Assembly (NCBI GenBank): GCA_044238875.1
Contig: JBIICM010000067.1
Span: forward strand, 1-12,102
Direction of reading: 5' to 3'
Source of the DNA: JAIBAI01 sp044238875
Lineage (GTDB): Bacteria > Bacteroidota > Bacteroidia > M30B66
DNA: 12,102 nucleotides
A model generated the notes under the pieces. It ran no database searches. It was given only the letters and a program-made list of their open reading frames with translations, and had not been told where the DNA came from. Shown in pieces: positions 1 through 7,924 of this stretch; positions within the stretch are counted from its first letter, which is position 1, and each line of letters begins with the position of its first letter. A program made the position numbers and the translations under genes.

Positions 1-1438
1 TCTGCACGGCCGCGCCTGCCACCATCAGTACCGCCTTTTTAAATCCTTTCAGCAGTATTTTTTCGGCTGCAAAAGGCGCATCTTCAGGTGCGCTGAAATC
101 AGGCACAGCCATCAACTCAGCAGCAACATCCATGGCCGGCCCCATCAGATCCAGATCCCCTTTCATGGCACGTTTGAGCATCATATCCACGGCAAGCATG
201 CGGTTGATTTCATTGGTCCCTTCAAATATCCGGTTGATTCTGGCATCCCTGTAAGCCCTGTCCATTGGCGCTTCAGCTGAATAACCCATGCCCCCGAAAA
301 TCTGCACACCCTCATCTACGACAAAATCCAGCGCTTCAGAAGCATGTACTTTCATCATGGCACATTCAACAGCAAACTGTTCGACACTTTTCAGCCTTGC
401 CTTTCCACTTTCAATACCCTCTGCCACCAATTGATCAAAAGCATCATCAATGTTTTGTCCGATCCGGTAGGCTGCCGATTCTGACGCATAGGTTCTGATC
501 ACCATTTCGGCCAGTTTATGCCTGATGGCACCGTATTTCGATATAGGCCGCCCAAACTGTTCACGCTCGTTGGCATATTTAACCGCTGTGCCAATTGACT
601 GCTTGCAACCACCTATAGCAGCAGCGGCCAGCTTGATTCTGCCGATGTTGAGGATGTTTACGGCTATTTTAAATCCGTTCTGGCGCTCTGATAGTAAATT
701 TTCGACCGGTACCTGACAGTCGTTAAAGAAAACCTGTACGGTTGAAGATCCCTTGATGCCCATTTTTTTCTCTTCTTCATTGAGCGATAAACCGGGATAA
801 TTACGTTCAACGATAAAGGCACTCAGGTTTTCATCATTATCAATCTTTGCAAATACGGTATAAACATCAGCAAATCCCCCATTGGTAATCCACATTTTTT
901 GTCCGTTAAGGATATAGTGCTTACCATCTGCACTTAAAACAGCTCTGGTTTTGGCACTGTTGGCGTCAGAACCAGACCCCGGCTCGGTGAGGCAATAAGC
1001 GGCCTTCCATTCACCGGAAGCAAGTTTGGGGATGTATTTATTTTTCTGATCATCGGTACCGTAGTACAAAATAGGCAGCGTGCCAATACCTGTATGGGCT
1101 GAAAGCGCTACTGCAAATGAAAAACCGGAGCCCGTGACCTCTGAAACCAGCATTGATGTATTGAAGTTCTTCCCAAAGCCGCCGTAGGCTTCAGGCACAG
1201 AAACACCCAGCAGACCCAGGTTTCCCGCTTTTGTGAGCAATGCCGGCATCAGCCCGGGTTCAAGCGCATCAATCCGGTCAAGATGCGGAAACACTTCAGC
1301 ATCAAGAAAATCACGCGTACTGCTGATGATCATTTGTTGTTCTTCATTCCATTCTTCGGGAATAAAAATTTCAGCGGCATCAATGTCGCGGATGAGAAAC
1401 TCTCCGCCTTTCAAAGCTTTTCGACCTGAATTTTCCAT
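1..1438 (-). CDS. Acyl-CoA dehydrogenase family protein (3' end cut off by window edge)
   Basis: Oxidises acyl-CoA thioesters to trans-2-enoyl-CoA with FAD in fatty-acid beta-oxidation, in the cytoplasm. Translated from the ATG at 1438, 479 codons are visible before the left edge. Family signatures are clear: TEPGSGSD (residues 151-158) is the flavin/substrate-binding signature, WITNGG follows it, and FEGTNEINR near residue 405 carries the Glu (E406) that aligns with the MCAD-type catalytic base. The reading frame continues past this point into a further alpha-helical region, as in the roughly 600-residue VLCAD/ACAD9-like enzymes common in Bacteroidota rather than the 380-residue short type. 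The start is chosen because it gives MENSGRKALKGG followed directly by conserved sequence. The 128 bases between it and the tRNA show no convincing promoter or terminator. The exact acyl chain preference cannot be told. Confidence 0.95.
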   Translation of the reverse strand, partial: MENSGRKALKGGEFLIRDIDAAEIFIPEEWNEEQQMIISSTRDFLDAEVFPHLDRIDALEPGLMPALLTKAGNLGLLGVSVPEAYGGFGKNFNTSMLVSEVTGSGFSFAVALSAHTGIGTLPILYYGTDDQKNKYIPKLASGEWKAAYCLTEPGSGSDANSAKTRAVLSADGKHYILNGQKMWITNGGFADVYTVFAKIDNDENLSAFIVERNYPGLSLNEEEKKMGIKGSSTVQVFFNDCQVPVENLLSERQNGFKIAVNILNIGRIKLAAAAIGGCKQSIGTAVKYANEREQFGRPISKYGAIRHKLAEMVIRTYASESAAYRIGQNIDDAFDQLVAEGIESGKARLKSVEQFAVECAMMKVHASEALDFVVDEGVQIFGGMGYSAEAPMDRAYRDARINRIFEGTNEINRMLAVDMMLKRAMKGDLDLMGPAMDVAAELMAVPDFSAPEDAPFAAEKILLKGFKKAVLMVAGAAVQ

Positions 1439-1566
1439 GACAGATTTTTTTGTGAATTTACAAGTTTATCCTGAGAATAAGTCAGTTCTCTCCGGCACTA
1501 ATAAACTTCATAACTAAATTACTGATTTACAGGACTAAACGCCTGAAAACATACTAACTAAACGAG

Positions 1567-1651
1567 TGCCCAAGACGGGAATCGAACCCGTACTGCCGCA
1601 ATGGCAACAGGATTTTAAGTCCTGCGTGTCTACCAGTTCCACCACCTGGGC
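1567..1651 (-). tRNA. tRNA-Leu (anticodon UAA)
   Basis: On the minus strand an 85-nt class II tRNA folds cleanly. The acceptor stem GCCCAGG pairs with CTTGGGC with one G-U, the anticodon arm is CAGGA-CTTAAAA-TCCTG with anticodon TAA, an extended variable arm follows (the class II Leu hallmark), and the T arm is ACGGG-TTCGAAT-CCCGT. The discriminator base is A. The 3' CCA is not encoded (the genome reads CTC after the discriminator), so it must be added enzymatically. The gene lies 22 bases after the hemF stop codon and on the same strand. Confidence 0.97.
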
Positions 1652-1660
1652 GGGGGAGTG

Positions 1661-1668
1661 CAAAAGTA
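1661..1668 (-). promoter_or_regulatory. Likely Bacteroidota -7 promoter element for tRNA-Leu
   Basis: The minus strand reads TACTTTTG, a full match to the Bacteroidota TAnnTTTG -7 consensus, ending 9 bases before the first tRNA base, so transcription would start at or just before the mature 5' end. A TTG lies 15 bases upstream of the element, closer than the usual -33 spacing, so the upstream half is weak. The element sits between the hemF stop and the tRNA, and any -33 part lies inside the last hemF codons. Confidence 0.55.
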
Positions 1669-1673
1669 ATGTT

Positions 1674-2573
1674 TTAATCAATCCAATTTTTTCCCTTAAC
1701 CAGATTTTTAAGGGTATAATACTCGGGGCTATCGGGTAGCGGCTTTACATCGTACTCCCATGCGGCCATCGTTGGTAAACTCATCAATATTGATTCAATT
1801 CTGCCCCCGGTATCCAGCCCGAAACGTGTACCTTTATCATATACCAGATTAAACTCAACATAGCGGCCCCGGCGCAGCAATTGCCAGTGACGCTCGCTGG
1901 TATCGAATGTCTTTCCGGCATTTTTTTTCATCAGGCTGGTATATATAGGCGCAAAGGCTTCACCGATTTCGTAAACAAAAGCAAACAGCTCAGATTTCGA
2001 TAATCCATGGGTTTTTTCATCGAGGCGGTCAAAAAAAACGCCTCCAATACCCCTGGTTTCATCTCTGTGCTTTATAAAGAAATAGTCATCAGCCCATTGG
2101 CGAAAACTTTCATAAAATGAAGGATGATGACGATCACAGACCGACTTCAGGGCGTGATGAAAAAACCGGGCATCCTCGTCAACAATATAATGGGGGGTAA
2201 GATCTATGCCGCCGCCAAACCAGTAATTCCCGTTGTCGAGTTCAAAGTAACGGATATTCATGTGAATAATCGGAACATGCGGATTGTGCGGATGCAGCAC
2301 GATGGAAACACCCGTTGCATAGAAACCCTCTGTTTCAACCTGCAATGCTTTGCTGATGTTCGCCGGCAGAGCACCATAAACAGCCGAAAAATTTACCCCG
2401 CCTTTTTCGATGATGTTGCCATTTTCAAGCACGCGGGTCAGACCGCCGCCGCCACCGGGTCGCTCCCAGTTATCTGACCTGAACTTCCCTCTGCCATCTG
2501 TAAGTTCGAGGGCATCAACAATTGAAGCTTGTATCTCACGGAATCGTTCTGCAATCATTTCCTTATTAACCAT
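1674..2573 (-). CDS. hemF: Oxygen-dependent coproporphyrinogen III oxidase
   Basis: Converts coproporphyrinogen III to protoporphyrinogen IX by oxidative decarboxylation of two propionates using O2, a late step of haem synthesis in the cytoplasm. The 299-residue product has the usual family length and all hallmark blocks: HPHNPHVPIIHMNIRYFE at 94-111, FGGGIDLTPHY at 119-129, DETRGIGGVFFD at 171-182, and RGRYVEFNLVYDKGTRFGL at 235-253 followed by DTGGRIESILMSLP. The glycine run at 40-44 matches the substrate-lid region. The start ATG at 2573 lies 8 bases after the stop of the LysM/PBP1 gene, so it is very likely cotranscribed with guaA and that gene. Dependence on O2 indicates aerobic or microaerobic haem synthesis. 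I see no unusual residue. Confidence 0.97.
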   Translation of the reverse strand: MVNKEMIAERFREIQASIVDALELTDGRGKFRSDNWERPGGGGGLTRVLENGNIIEKGGVNFSAVYGALPANISKALQVETEGFYATGVSIVLHPHNPHVPIIHMNIRYFELDNGNYWFGGGIDLTPHYIVDEDARFFHHALKSVCDRHHPSFYESFRQWADDYFFIKHRDETRGIGGVFFDRLDEKTHGLSKSELFAFVYEIGEAFAPIYTSLMKKNAGKTFDTSERHWQLLRRGRYVEFNLVYDKGTRFGLDTGGRIESILMSLPTMAAWEYDVKPLPDSPEYYTLKNLVKGKNWID

Positions 2574-2581
2574 ATCCTGCT

Positions 2582-4039
2582 CTATTTCATTGGTGTTGCT
2601 TTATAATTATCCAAGCGAATAATTTTTATGGCCTGGTTCTCAGAGCCGGAGTTCTTTCCTGCACGGGTAAAACTGTAGCAGGCCCCAAGCCCGCAATGCG
2701 GCTTTATTTTTTCCAGACACCGGTAAAAATCTTTTCCGTAAGCAGCTGCTAAACCCACAAAATACAACGTAACATCATAACCCTGAATGGCATAACTACC
2801 GGGCTCTGCTTTGAATTCATCCTTAAACACCCTGTTGAATTTTTTGCTTTCCGGCGCTTCATAATCCGGAAAAAATGATGTTGCATAGGTGTAATTAAGA
2901 TTGTTAAGTTGATCAAAATCAATGTTCTCATAATTATTCCATTCCTGAAGTCCCACCAGGGTGATCACTTTATTGCCGCGCATGTTGCTCAGTCGCGCCA
3001 CCAGATCAATAACCTGCACCTGCACAGAAGAAGGAAAAAAGATTATATTCTCTTTTACTTCATGCAGTGAATCAATCAATGCAGCAGCACTTGCAAGGGT
3101 AATATCGTGGATTTTTTTACCCTTATCCTTGCTTTTTAGCGCTGCGGAAAGCTGATTCGCAAGTTCCTTGTCTTTATCATTGTTATTGCGCAGTAAAACA
3201 AAATTTGCATTCGGTTTTTTATCCAGCATCTTTGAATAAAGGTTGAACAGCAAGGATTCCTGGTCGGGTGTAATTTTAACCACATTGGCAAATGATTGCA
3301 GAATAGCATCGCTTTGTGAAAATGGACTGATGGCGCAGATGTTATTTTTTCTTGCAAATTCAGCAACAGGCTTAAAACCTGAGGTGTACAGCGGGCCAAT
3401 GATCAGATCAGCCTCTCGGCATTCAGGCTTGCGCAGCGCTTCGAAAACTGCAGCCGTATCGTTACGCGTATCAAAAACATAAACCTTTGCGCTGATGCCG
3501 CTTTTCGACAGTGAATCAAGAGCCAGTCTGACGCCACTGTAAAAGTCAAGTCCGATATCTGATTTGGGATTGCGTTTGCCATCGTCACTCAAATAAAATG
3601 GCAGAAAAAGAGCGATTTTGAGCTCACTTTTATTGAATCCTTTTTCGGGCAACTTGCATTCAGCTTCTTTTTCAACAGAAGTTTCGGTTTTGTTTTCTTT
3701 TTCAGGTTTTTTATTTTCTTTATTTTCAACAGGCAAGGCCGGCTTTTTTGTTGCCGGTATTTCTGTTTTTACAACTTCAGCAGGCGGCTTTACCGGTAAT
3801 GGAATTCGGAGTATCATGCCGGTTTTAAGGCCGTTTTCAAGGCCGGGATTACATGAAATCAAGGTATCCTGCGCAACTTCATATTGTTTTGAAATGCTGT
3901 AGAGGGTTTTTCCTTTTTCAATTTTCAGGTAACGTACCTGCCGCCCTTTCCAGTTGTAAATGCGCGAGGTGTCTTGCTGGGCATAAATGCCACAGGATAG
4001 CAAGAGCAAGAGAAGCAGCGCTGAATTTTTTATTCCCAT
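2582..4039 (-). CDS. Exported LysM + type 1 periplasmic-binding-protein domain protein
   Basis: A 485-residue envelope protein. A hydrophobic signal peptide (run of seven Leu at 8-14, likely cleavage after A20 before QQ) is followed by one LysM domain (about 36-80, containing GKTLYSISKQY and LKTGMILRIP). A Lys/Pro/Glu-rich linker spans about 81-135. A type 1 periplasmic-binding (Leu/Ile/Val-receptor-like) fold runs from about 140 to the end (KIALFLPFY at 141-149, then IIGPLYTSG). LysM suggests peptidoglycan attachment. The binding-protein fold suggests ligand sensing or a structural role, but no ABC transporter genes are nearby. C16 in LLSC could also be read as a weak lipobox. It overlaps guaA by 10 bases (ATGGGAATAA serves as both start and stop), so translation is probably coupled. 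The same guaA neighbour is known in Flavobacteriia as 'PBP1 and LysM' proteins; the ligand is unknown. Confidence 0.9.
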   Translation of the reverse strand: MGIKNSALLLLLLLSCGIYAQQDTSRIYNWKGRQVRYLKIEKGKTLYSISKQYEVAQDTLISCNPGLENGLKTGMILRIPLPVKPPAEVVKTEIPATKKPALPVENKENKKPEKENKTETSVEKEAECKLPEKGFNKSELKIALFLPFYLSDDGKRNPKSDIGLDFYSGVRLALDSLSKSGISAKVYVFDTRNDTAAVFEALRKPECREADLIIGPLYTSGFKPVAEFARKNNICAISPFSQSDAILQSFANVVKITPDQESLLFNLYSKMLDKKPNANFVLLRNNNDKDKELANQLSAALKSKDKGKKIHDITLASAAALIDSLHEVKENIIFFPSSVQVQVIDLVARLSNMRGNKVITLVGLQEWNNYENIDFDQLNNLNYTYATSFFPDYEAPESKKFNRVFKDEFKAEPGSYAIQGYDVTLYFVGLAAAYGKDFYRCLEKIKPHCGLGACYSFTRAGKNSGSENQAIKIIRLDNYKATPMK

Positions 4040-5556
4040 TCGATGGTTGCCGGGGGTTTTGAACTGATGTCGTAAACTACACGGTTAATACCGCGTACCT
4101 TGTTGATAATCTCATTTGATATTTTCGCCAGCAGAGCGTATGGCAAATGGCAGAAATCGGCCGTCATGCCGTCATGGGAAGTCACAGCGCGAAGACATAT
4201 TACATGCTCATAACTGCGTTCATCGCCCATAACACCCACACTTTTTACCGGAAGAAAAACTGCGCCTGCCTGCCATACCTTGTCGTATTCGCCACTGTTC
4301 TTCAGGTTTTCAATGAATATTGCATCTGCTTCCTGAAGAATACTGACCTTCTCAGCCGTAATCTCCCCAAGAATTCTGATGGCCAGACCCGGACCCGGAA
4401 ATGGATGCCGGTTCAAAATATGTGGGCTCAGCCCGAGGGCTTTTCCTACCTGCCGCACCTCATCCTTGAAGAGGGGACGGAGCGGCTCAACCACTTTCAG
4501 ATTCATCAGCTCGGGCAAACCGCCCACATTATGGTGCGATTTGATGGTGGCAGACGGGCCTTTCACCGAAACAGATTCAATAACATCCGGATAGATAGTA
4601 CCCTGCCCCAACCATTTTACGGCGCTGATTTTATGCGCTTCCTCTTCAAATACTTCAATAAATGTGCGGCCAATGATCTTCCGTTTTGCCTCAGGATCGC
4701 TTACTCCCTGAAGTTCGTGCAGAAACCTTGCTGATGCATTTATACCGTGAATATTGAGTCCCATTTCACGGTAATCATGCAGCACCTGGGAAAATTCATC
4801 TTTGCGCAGCAGGCCGTTATCAACAAAAATGCAGTATAACTGATCTCCGATAGCTTCATTGAGCAGCAAGGCTGCAACACTTGAATCGACACCACCACTC
4901 AGGCCAAGTACAACGCGCTCTGCACCAATTTTTTCACGCAGTTCAGCAATGGTTGTCCCGATGAATGATTCCGGTGTCCAGTTGGCAGTGCACCCACAAA
5001 TATCCAGCACAAAATTTTTGAGCAACTGCTTTCCATCCGCCGAATGGGTCACCTCCGGATGAAACTGAATACCAAAAACGGGCAGATTACTGTGCTCAAA
5101 CGCCGCCACGGGTATGTCAACAGTTTCAGCTGTTATAAGGTATTCAGGGGGTACCTCAGCAATGGTATCCCCATGCGACATCCAGACCTGCGATTTTTCA
5201 GGTATCCGGTTCAGCAGCCGGCTCTTGTGAACGGGATGCAGGTATGATCGACCATATTCGCGGCGATCAGAACGGTTTACCCTTCCGCCAAGTTTTTCAG
5301 CAAAATACTGCGCCCCGTAACACACCCCAAGCAGCGGTATGCGGCCAAGCAAACCATCAAGATTAATTTCGGGCGCATTGTTTTCCTTCACCGAATGAGG
5401 GCTTCCGGAAAGAATAATTCCTTTCGCGGCTGAGATGTTCGCAGGCAAATGGTTGTAAGGATGTATTTCACAATAAACATTTAACTCGCGTATTCGTCTG
5501 GCTATCAGCTGCGTGTACTGAGAGCCGAAATCAATAATGAAAATCGTTTCCTGCAT
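4030..5556 (-). CDS. guaA: GMP synthase (glutamine-hydrolysing)
   Basis: Makes GMP from XMP, ATP and glutamine, the last step of guanine nucleotide synthesis, in the cytoplasm. The 509-residue product has the complete two-part enzyme. The class I glutamine amidotransferase domain comes first, with nucleophile C79 in GVCYG and H166/E168 in FHPE. The ATP-pyrophosphatase domain follows with P-loop SGGVDSS at 220-226, then the C-terminal dimerisation domain ending in KPPATIEWE, the canonical end. I chose the ATG at 5556 because MQETIFIIDFGSQ aligns with the usual N-terminus; the same frame opens earlier at 5592, but the 12 extra residues are not family-like and would run through the probable promoter. 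It is the first gene of the guaA-LysM/PBP1-hemF operon. Confidence 0.97.
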   Translation of the reverse strand: MQETIFIIDFGSQYTQLIARRIRELNVYCEIHPYNHLPANISAAKGIILSGSPHSVKENNAPEINLDGLLGRIPLLGVCYGAQYFAEKLGGRVNRSDRREYGRSYLHPVHKSRLLNRIPEKSQVWMSHGDTIAEVPPEYLITAETVDIPVAAFEHSNLPVFGIQFHPEVTHSADGKQLLKNFVLDICGCTANWTPESFIGTTIAELREKIGAERVVLGLSGGVDSSVAALLLNEAIGDQLYCIFVDNGLLRKDEFSQVLHDYREMGLNIHGINASARFLHELQGVSDPEAKRKIIGRTFIEVFEEEAHKISAVKWLGQGTIYPDVIESVSVKGPSATIKSHHNVGGLPELMNLKVVEPLRPLFKDEVRQVGKALGLSPHILNRHPFPGPGLAIRILGEITAEKVSILQEADAIFIENLKNSGEYDKVWQAGAVFLPVKSVGVMGDERSYEHVICLRAVTSHDGMTADFCHLPYALLAKISNEIINKVRGINRVVYDISSKPPATIEWE

Positions 5557-5559
5557 GCG

Positions 5560-5567
5560 CAAATATA
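5560..5567 (-). promoter_or_regulatory. Probable -7 promoter element of guaA, 3 bases from its ATG
   Basis: The minus strand reads TATATTTG, a perfect TAnnTTTG match, with only GCG... (three bases) between it and the guaA ATG. With the usual -7 to start distance the mRNA would begin at or within a few bases of the ATG, giving a leaderless or near-leaderless transcript. The -33 half is not clear; only a degenerate GTTAA lies at about the right distance. Confidence 0.5.
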
Positions 5568-5621
5568 GGCTGATGCGGCAAACTGTTAACATTAACTTAA
5601 CCGCTCATGCTATAGAATCAT

Positions 5622-5629
5622 TAGTTTTG
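5622..5629 (+). promoter_or_regulatory. Probable -7 promoter element for the secreted repeat protein/msrB pair
   Basis: TAGTTTTG matches the Bacteroidota TAnnTTTG -7 consensus and ends 21 bases before the ATG at 5651. The predicted leader of about 15 bases contains AAGGA (5641-5645) at a good ribosome-binding distance. The -33 half is only a degenerate TTAAC about 19 bases upstream. It forms a divergent arrangement with the guaA promoter. Confidence 0.5.
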
Positions 5630-5650
5630 AGGCCAATAATAAGGATTGTC

Positions 5651-7924
5651 ATGCTGAAAAAAATTTTATTCACCGTGCTTGCTGTTTTGTTATTTCAACC
5701 TGAAATTCTTCGGGCGCAGGTTACCAGTTCCTGTTTCGATATTGAGGGAATACTTGTTGATGCTTGCGGCAATGATGAAGGTAACAATGAAATGGTGCGT
5801 TTTCTTGTGGGTCCGGCTCCGCTAAATACGGGCGACCTGCAGGTTACCTGGGCTACTGTAAGTAATCCATGGGGAGGGGTATGCCAAAATAGCTCAACGG
5901 CGCAAAAAGTAGCGCAGCTCAATAGTACCATACAGGCCTGCGGTTACCTGAAAGAGCCGATTGGCGGGGTGCTTCCGGCCAAAAGTAAGGTTTTGCTGAT
6001 CAGTGGGTTTGACTTTGAGCCCTCGAATAATTCTTTTGCCGGACTTACCGATACTGTTTATATCATATTTAACTGCGCAGCACCCGGAACAGGGAATTTT
6101 GCCAATTCAGGCTCAGGCATCCGAACATTGCTTATGTCGTTCAGCAATCCGCAAAATTGCGCTGATCAGGTTGACTATGATCGCTCAAAACTCATCGGTG
6201 GAAACGGGGCAGCTGTTTCATATAACGCTGATGGCACCCCAAATTATTTTAACAACGGCTGCAGTGTGCCATTTGCGCCGCTCAGCGCCGAATGGACCAG
6301 TCCGGGAACTGTTTGTGCTGCGGTTAATCTTGCTTTGCTGGTAACCGGAACATCCGGCGGCACATTCAGCGGGCAGGGTGTTTCAGGAAACACTTTTGAT
6401 CCGGCCGGATTATCAGGATCGGTTAACATTACTTATACCGTTGGTAATGGAACCTGTTCAGTAAACACAACCAAACAAATTACGGTGAGCAATGCCGGAA
6501 GCGCCGAATGGACAAGCCCCGGAAATATTTGTTCCGGTGCCAGTTCATTGAACCTGAATAAACTGATCACCGGTGCGAAGGGAGGAATATGGTCAGGCAA
6601 TGGGGTCACAGATTCTATTTTCAATCCTGCCGGCTTACAGGGAAGTATTGAGATCACCTATACCATCGGAACCGGTGCCTGCCAAAGCTTTTCTAAACAA
6701 TCAATCACCGTGAAAGTATCGCCTCCGCTTATTTCAAATGTGAACGGCAAAAAGGAATATTGCGGTGAAACCATAAGCCCGCTTACTGTTGAACCACTGC
6801 AAGGAGCCGAGGTGCGCTGGTATGGTGATAGTTTGCTTACCGATGGCTTGCTAAAAGGTAATTCATTCAAACCGGACTCCGGCATTACCCGAACCTATTA
6901 TGTAACACAGGTGCTCAACGATTGCGCAGCTCCGCCATTCCCTGTAAAGGTTACGTTCAATCCGGTACCTGGTATACCGGAGGCCGCTGATACTGTTTCT
7001 TATTGTGCAGGCTCAGCGCTTCCGGCAATAACGGCAGCAGGCTCAGGCACATTAACCTGGTATGCTGATTCAACATTGAGTAACCAACTTGCGCAGGGAC
7101 CAAACTTTCAGCCGTCCAATGCTTCCATCAAGGTTTATTATGTTACCAATACAACAGGCAGCTGTGAAAGCGCTGCCAAAAAGATAAGGCTTGAGCAGAC
7201 TCCATTGATCAGCGCTTCCATTCAACCGGAAGGCCCTTTGTATTTATGCGCCGCTGAAGTGATTCAACTTGCATCAACTGCTTCAACCGGTAATTACTGG
7301 TCAACCGGCGACTCAACGGCTGCCATTACCATTCAGAATGCCGGGGTTTATTACCTGAAAGTCATAGGCATTTGCAACACAGTTTATGATACGGTGCTGG
7401 TTTTTAAGGACAGCGTAAAGGCCGGATTTCAGGTGGTGCCCACTCAGGGTGATGCTCCGCTTATTGTTACCGTGACCAGTCAAAGTTCGAATGACACTGC
7501 AATAACATATTTGCTCAATGGCAATCCTGCAGAACTTCAAGACAATAAGATCACACTGCAGGAGGAAGGTAAATATACCATCACGCAAATTGTAACCGGA
7601 ACCGGCGGCTGTGCCGATACCTTAAGTATTGAAGTTACTGTTTCAGGTAAGCTAAGTGTTGAAGTACCCAACTCATTTACGCCTAACGGTGATGGTTACA
7701 ATGAGTGGTTCACCATTAAAGGTACGGGGGTAAAGGAGCTGGAATGTACAATTTTTAACCGCTGGGGATCTCGTATAAAAGAATTGAGTGAAACGGCCGA
7801 TAGCTGGGATGGTACATTTAGCGGAACAGCAGCCTCGGCGGGTGTTTATTATTATGTTTTAAAGGCAAAAGGCTCAGGTCAGCAGGTTTTTGAAAAGCAC
7901 GGATTTATAACGCTGATCAGGTAA
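5651..7924 (+). CDS. Secreted Ig/repeat protein with gliding-motility-type (type IX, type B) C-terminal sorting domain
   Basis: A 757-residue secreted protein. A signal peptide (MLKKILFTVLAVLLF.., cleavage after ..ILRAQ) is followed by an N-terminal domain of about 185 residues with ILVDACGNDEGNNEMVRF, reminiscent of lamin-tail-like modules. Two tandem 72-residue repeats follow (212-283 and 284-355, each opening SAEWTSPG). Two Ig-like modules (about 360-435 and 436-516) contain YCGE/YCAG and WYGDS/WYADS, then a further Ig-like and a PKD-like segment to about 665. The end (about 670-757) is a gliding-motility-associated C-terminal domain: VPNSFTPNGDGYNEWF, FNRWG, WDGT, AGVYYYVL, ending HGFITLIR. 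Such domains direct export by the type IX system with a PorP/SprF-type partner; none is encoded here. I chose the ATG at 5651 because it starts the signal peptide, has AAGGA five bases upstream and lies after the promoter. Likely a surface adhesin or structural protein. Confidence 0.9.
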   Translation: MLKKILFTVLAVLLFQPEILRAQVTSSCFDIEGILVDACGNDEGNNEMVRFLVGPAPLNTGDLQVTWATVSNPWGGVCQNSSTAQKVAQLNSTIQACGYLKEPIGGVLPAKSKVLLISGFDFEPSNNSFAGLTDTVYIIFNCAAPGTGNFANSGSGIRTLLMSFSNPQNCADQVDYDRSKLIGGNGAAVSYNADGTPNYFNNGCSVPFAPLSAEWTSPGTVCAAVNLALLVTGTSGGTFSGQGVSGNTFDPAGLSGSVNITYTVGNGTCSVNTTKQITVSNAGSAEWTSPGNICSGASSLNLNKLITGAKGGIWSGNGVTDSIFNPAGLQGSIEITYTIGTGACQSFSKQSITVKVSPPLISNVNGKKEYCGETISPLTVEPLQGAEVRWYGDSLLTDGLLKGNSFKPDSGITRTYYVTQVLNDCAAPPFPVKVTFNPVPGIPEAADTVSYCAGSALPAITAAGSGTLTWYADSTLSNQLAQGPNFQPSNASIKVYYVTNTTGSCESAAKKIRLEQTPLISASIQPEGPLYLCAAEVIQLASTASTGNYWSTGDSTAAITIQNAGVYYLKVIGICNTVYDTVLVFKDSVKAGFQVVPTQGDAPLIVTVTSQSSNDTAITYLLNGNPAELQDNKITLQEEGKYTITQIVTGTGGCADTLSIEVTVSGKLSVEVPNSFTPNGDGYNEWFTIKGTGVKELECTIFNRWGSRIKELSETADSWDGTFSGTAASAGVYYYVLKAKGSGQQVFEKHGFITLIR
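6284..6715 (+). repeat. Two tandem 216-bp coding repeats in the secreted protein
   Basis: Two adjacent units, 6284-6499 and 6500-6715, encode 72-residue modules that share SAEWTSPG at the start, an early Cys, GGTFSGQGV/GGIWSGNGV, a F(D/N)PAGL(S/Q)GS motif, ITYT(V/I)G and K(Q)xITV near the end. Protein similarity is clear while the DNA has diverged at many third positions, so this is an old duplication rather than a recent slippage tract. Confidence 0.8.

Noticed and set aside
1546..1553. TATGTTTT on the minus strand as a promoter for the acyl-CoA dehydrogenase
   Set aside because: One mismatch to the -7 consensus, no -33 half and a leader over 100 bases; could be chance in AT-rich sequence.
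2124..2477. A 117-codon open frame on the plus strand opposite hemF
   Set aside because: Antisense to invariant hemF blocks; its residues follow from the hemF codons and show no domain.
2918..3010. Possible frameshift or extra gene in the LysM/PBP1 region suggested by several small overlapping frames
   Set aside because: The main frame is continuous for 485 codons with one consistent domain order, so the small frames are chance openings.
4147..4734. A 195-codon open frame on the plus strand opposite guaA
   Set aside because: It lies entirely antisense to the well-conserved guaA coding region, has no recognisable domain and no promoter or ribosome-binding site; it is a shadow frame.
5557..5592. 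A 12-residue longer guaA N-terminus starting at 5592
   Set aside because: The extra residues are not family-like, and the probable -7 promoter element lies between that start and the conserved ATG.
5537..5650. An earlier in-frame start (5537) for the secreted repeat protein
   Set aside because: It would put 38 unrelated residues before a perfect signal peptide and overlap the guaA start and both promoters; the ATG at 5651 has AAGGA at proper spacing.
7313..7588. A 91-codon open frame on the minus strand inside the secreted protein gene
   Set aside because: Antisense to a coherent Ig/PKD-like coding region, no domain, no promoter.
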